Source: PALSA-612 sp963765295
GTDB lineage: Bacteria > Actinomycetota > Thermoleophilia > Gaiellales > Gaiellaceae
DNA: 64,000 bases
Direction of reading: 5' to 3'
Assembly (NCBI GenBank): GCA_963765295.1
Contig: CAVXVO010000005.1
Span: 1,364,001-1,428,000, forward strand
The notes below the pieces were generated by a model. It did not search any database and was not told the origin of the DNA. It worked only from the letters and a program-made list of their open reading frames with translations. Each line of letters starts with the position of its first letter. Position 1 is the first letter of the stretch. Both the position numbers and the translations under genes were made by a program. Shown one piece after another: positions 61,973-64,000 of the stretch.

Positions 61973-63699
61973 AGATCCGGAGGACAGGCGCCGCCGCGCT
62001 CGCCGCCACTGTCGTGGCGCTGGCGGCGCCTGCCTCCGCATTCGCGCACGCGTACCTGATCAGGACGAGCCCGTCGGCGAGCGTCACGGTCAACCACCCG
62101 CCGAAGGAGGTGGACCTGACGTACGACGAGGCCGTCGAGCCTCGCTTCGCCACGGTCTCGGTGACGAACCCGGACGCGCAGCAGGAGGCAACGGCGCCGC
62201 CGCAGCGCTCGCCGACGAACGCGGACACGCTCGTCACGCCCGCTCAAACCCAACCTGCCCCAGGGCTGGTACCTGGTCTACTGGCGCGCGATCTCCGCCG
62301 ACGGGCATCCGGTGAAAGGCGCGTTCACGTTCGCGATCGGCCCGAACCCTGGTCCGGCGCCTCAGTTCGTGATCCCGTCGCTGACGGAGAGCGCGGCCAC
62401 GCCCGGACTGCTCGTCGCACGCTGGGTGATGTTCCTCTCCTTCATGTGCGCGATCGGCCTGCTTCTGCTGCGGACGTTCGATCGCGCGCGACGTGTCGCG
62501 TCGCGTGCCGGGCGCGTCGGTGCGGTCCGTCTCGATCGCGTTCTTCGCCTCGATCGGGGTCGCGCTGGTCGTGACGCCGATCTACGACGTGATGTCGACC
62601 GCCAAGTTCGCGCAGGCGGGCGTATTCGACCTCGGGACGGTGATCCCGCTTGCTGTCGTCGTCGCACTTCGGGCGCTCGCTGGTCGACCTCGAGATCGTG
62701 CTCGCCCTGCTCGCAGTCGCCGGCGCGATCGCGATCTGGCTCGACGTCGGCGCGCGCAAGAAGCGCTCGACGGCGGCGCTGCTGGCGCTGATCGGTGCGC
62801 TGACGGCGGCCGCCTGCGCCCTGGTCGTCCCGGGACTCGCCGGCCACGCCGCCCAGACGAACCCCGTCTGGCTGTCGCTGCTCCTCGACTGGATCCACCT
62901 CGCCGCAGGCTCGATCTGGCTCGGCGGCCTGGTCGGACTGCTGATTCTCGGCGCGAGCGTCGGCGCGCTGCGGGTGCCTGTGCTGGCCGCCGTCGTGCCG
63001 CGCTTCTCGCGCATCGCGTTCGTGTCGGTGATGGCCCTGGTCGCCTCCGGCATCGGATCGGCACTGCAGCACTTCCCCACGCTCGACTCGCTCTGGACGA
63101 CCTCGTACGGAAAGTCGCTCGTCCTCAAGCTGATCTTTCTCGGGGGGACGATCCTGATCGCGGCCGTCAACTTCGGGTGGACGGCGCCGCGGTTCACGCG
63201 GGTCGGCGACGGCGACGATGGCTCGAAGCCGACGAGCGTTCTGCGCATCCTCGTCAGCGGCGAGGTGGTGCTCGTCGTCGGCGCGTTCTTCGGCGCGGCA
63301 CTGCTGACGAGCCTGCCGCCCCCACCACCGGCTCTCGCGAGCCTCGGCACGATCAACGCCAACATCGCCTCGAACGGCCAGGCGATGGTGAAGAAGAACG
63401 GCTACACGCTCCACTTCCAGTTCTCGCCGAACAAGGCCGCGGTCCCGAACACGTTCGCCGTCAAGATCGAGAAGGACGGCAAGCCGGTAAAGGGAGCGGA
63501 CGTGACCGCGACGTTCACGATGCTCGACATGGAGATGCAGCAGCAGGAGTTCAGCCTTCCCCAGCAGTCGGGAGGCGGCTATGCGCGCGAGAACGTACCG
63601 GCGCTCGTCATGGTGGGCCGCTGGGGGGTCGGCTTCAACATCACTCCCCCGGGCGCGGCGCCGCTCGAAGTACTCCTCCTCGACCACGCCGCCGGATGA
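61969..63699 (+). CDS. CopC-CopD fusion with C-terminal domain, frameshifted
   Basis: Read across shifts near 62239, 62505 and 62655. CopC part: HAYLIRTSPSASVTV, then LKPNLPQGWYLVYWRAISADGHPVKGAFTFAIG. CopD part: about eight helices, with LDWIHLAAGSIWLGGLVGL and VNFGWTAPRFTR. The end (MVKKNGYTLHFQFSPNKAAVP, MLDMEMQQQEF, MVGRWGVGFNI) is a FixH/YtkA-like periplasmic domain. The fusion would import copper across the membrane. Confidence 0.8.
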
Positions 63700-64000
63700 A
63701 GAGCCAGACCGAGATCCGGCTGAAGCTGATCGCGGCGCTCGTCGCCCTCGGGTGCGGAATCGGAGCGATCGTGACCGTCTACCTGCTCTACCAGGCGACC
63801 CCGCCCGCGACGTCCGTGCCGCCGGCGAGCCCGGCCGCCGCTCCCGCGCCGTCCGTCGCAAGCACGCTGTCGGTCTATACGTCGAGCTTCCCGACACCGC
63901 CGGCCGGGGCGCTCGTGCTCGCCCGCGAGGATCGCGGCCTGGCGGTGGGGCTGGCGGTGTCGCACCGCGCGGGTCGACTCGCACTGCAGGCCTCGGTCGT
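63696..64000 (+). CDS. Membrane-anchored protein, cut by window edge
   Basis: Starts at ATG 63696, overlapping the CopC-CopD stop by 4 bp; about 101 residues visible. One helix near 10-32 (KLIAALVALGCGIGAIVTVYLL), a Pro/Ala linker, then the start of a beta-like domain (LARED-RGLAVGLAVSH). Cannot be assigned. Confidence 0.55.
   Translation, partial: MKSQTEIRLKLIAALVALGCGIGAIVTVYLLYQATPPATSVPPASPAAAPAPSVASTLSVYTSSFPTPPAGALVLAREDRGLAVGLAVSHRAGRLALQASV

Overview
High-GC bacterial chromosome fragment with compact, often 1-8 bp overlapping operons and frequent GTG/TTG starts. The actinobacterial-style rpsF-ssb-rpsR-rplI-dnaB block, PurS/PurQ, NarL two-component pair, RDD, PPK2 and F420/FMN-type PPOX proteins suggest a deep-branching actinobacterium, possibly of the class Thermoleophilia (inference from gene content; no marker gene was compared).

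Layout. 1-13.2 kb: a redox region, nearly all on the minus strand. Three paralogous ferric-reductase-like diheme membrane proteins each sit beside small single-helix Pro/Ala-rich proteins, with a diheme cytochrome c, an NDH-2/SQR-like flavoprotein, ApbE, a 3Fe-4S ferredoxin and its reductase, flanked by two OmpR-type two-component systems. Two of the operons share a near-identical upstream element at the same distance from the start codon. 13.3-23.3 kb: a 19-codon Arg-rich micro-ORF, DUF6325-like and RDD proteins, a P-type ATPase with PPK2, a potassium channel and a NarL-type two-component system. 23.5-30.5 kb: tandem MalT-like LuxR regulators, a secreted repeat protein and an ATP-grasp enzyme. 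31.1-35.4 kb: a putative peptide secretion system made of a 47-residue double-glycine precursor, a foldase-like protein and a C39 peptidase ABC exporter with two cyclic-nucleotide-binding domains. 35.5-41.6 kb: ECF sigma factor, cyclodeaminase, Crp-type regulator with its own operator, EamA-like transporter and two collagen-like proteins. 41.9 kb: tRNA-Sec. 43.5-48.5 kb: ribosomal/replication block and purA. 48.5-51.5 kb: mobA, fdhD, a YceI/flavin reductase/MarR set. 51.6-56.4 kb: purD-purE-purB-purC-purS-purQ. 57-64 kb: a second EamA paralogue and an exported copper-type cluster (YcnI, CopC-CopD fusion).

How parts fit. tRNA-Sec, MobA and FdhD together point to a molybdenum/selenocysteine formate dehydrogenase elsewhere in the genome. 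The redox block looks like an inner-membrane route from NAD(P)H through ferredoxin or flavin to periplasmic carriers; ApbE lies directly beside a 72-residue membrane peptide carrying a TGATPT motif like those that receive FMN.

Caution. At least eight otherwise well-conserved genes are broken by single-base shifts (potassium channel, C39 exporter, foldase, sigma factor, cyclodeaminase, collagen-like protein, purB, CopC-CopD and its neighbour). Because essential purB is among them, and each piece stays coding up to the shift, sequencing or assembly error is the likelier cause than gene decay. Products below were read across the shifts where stated.
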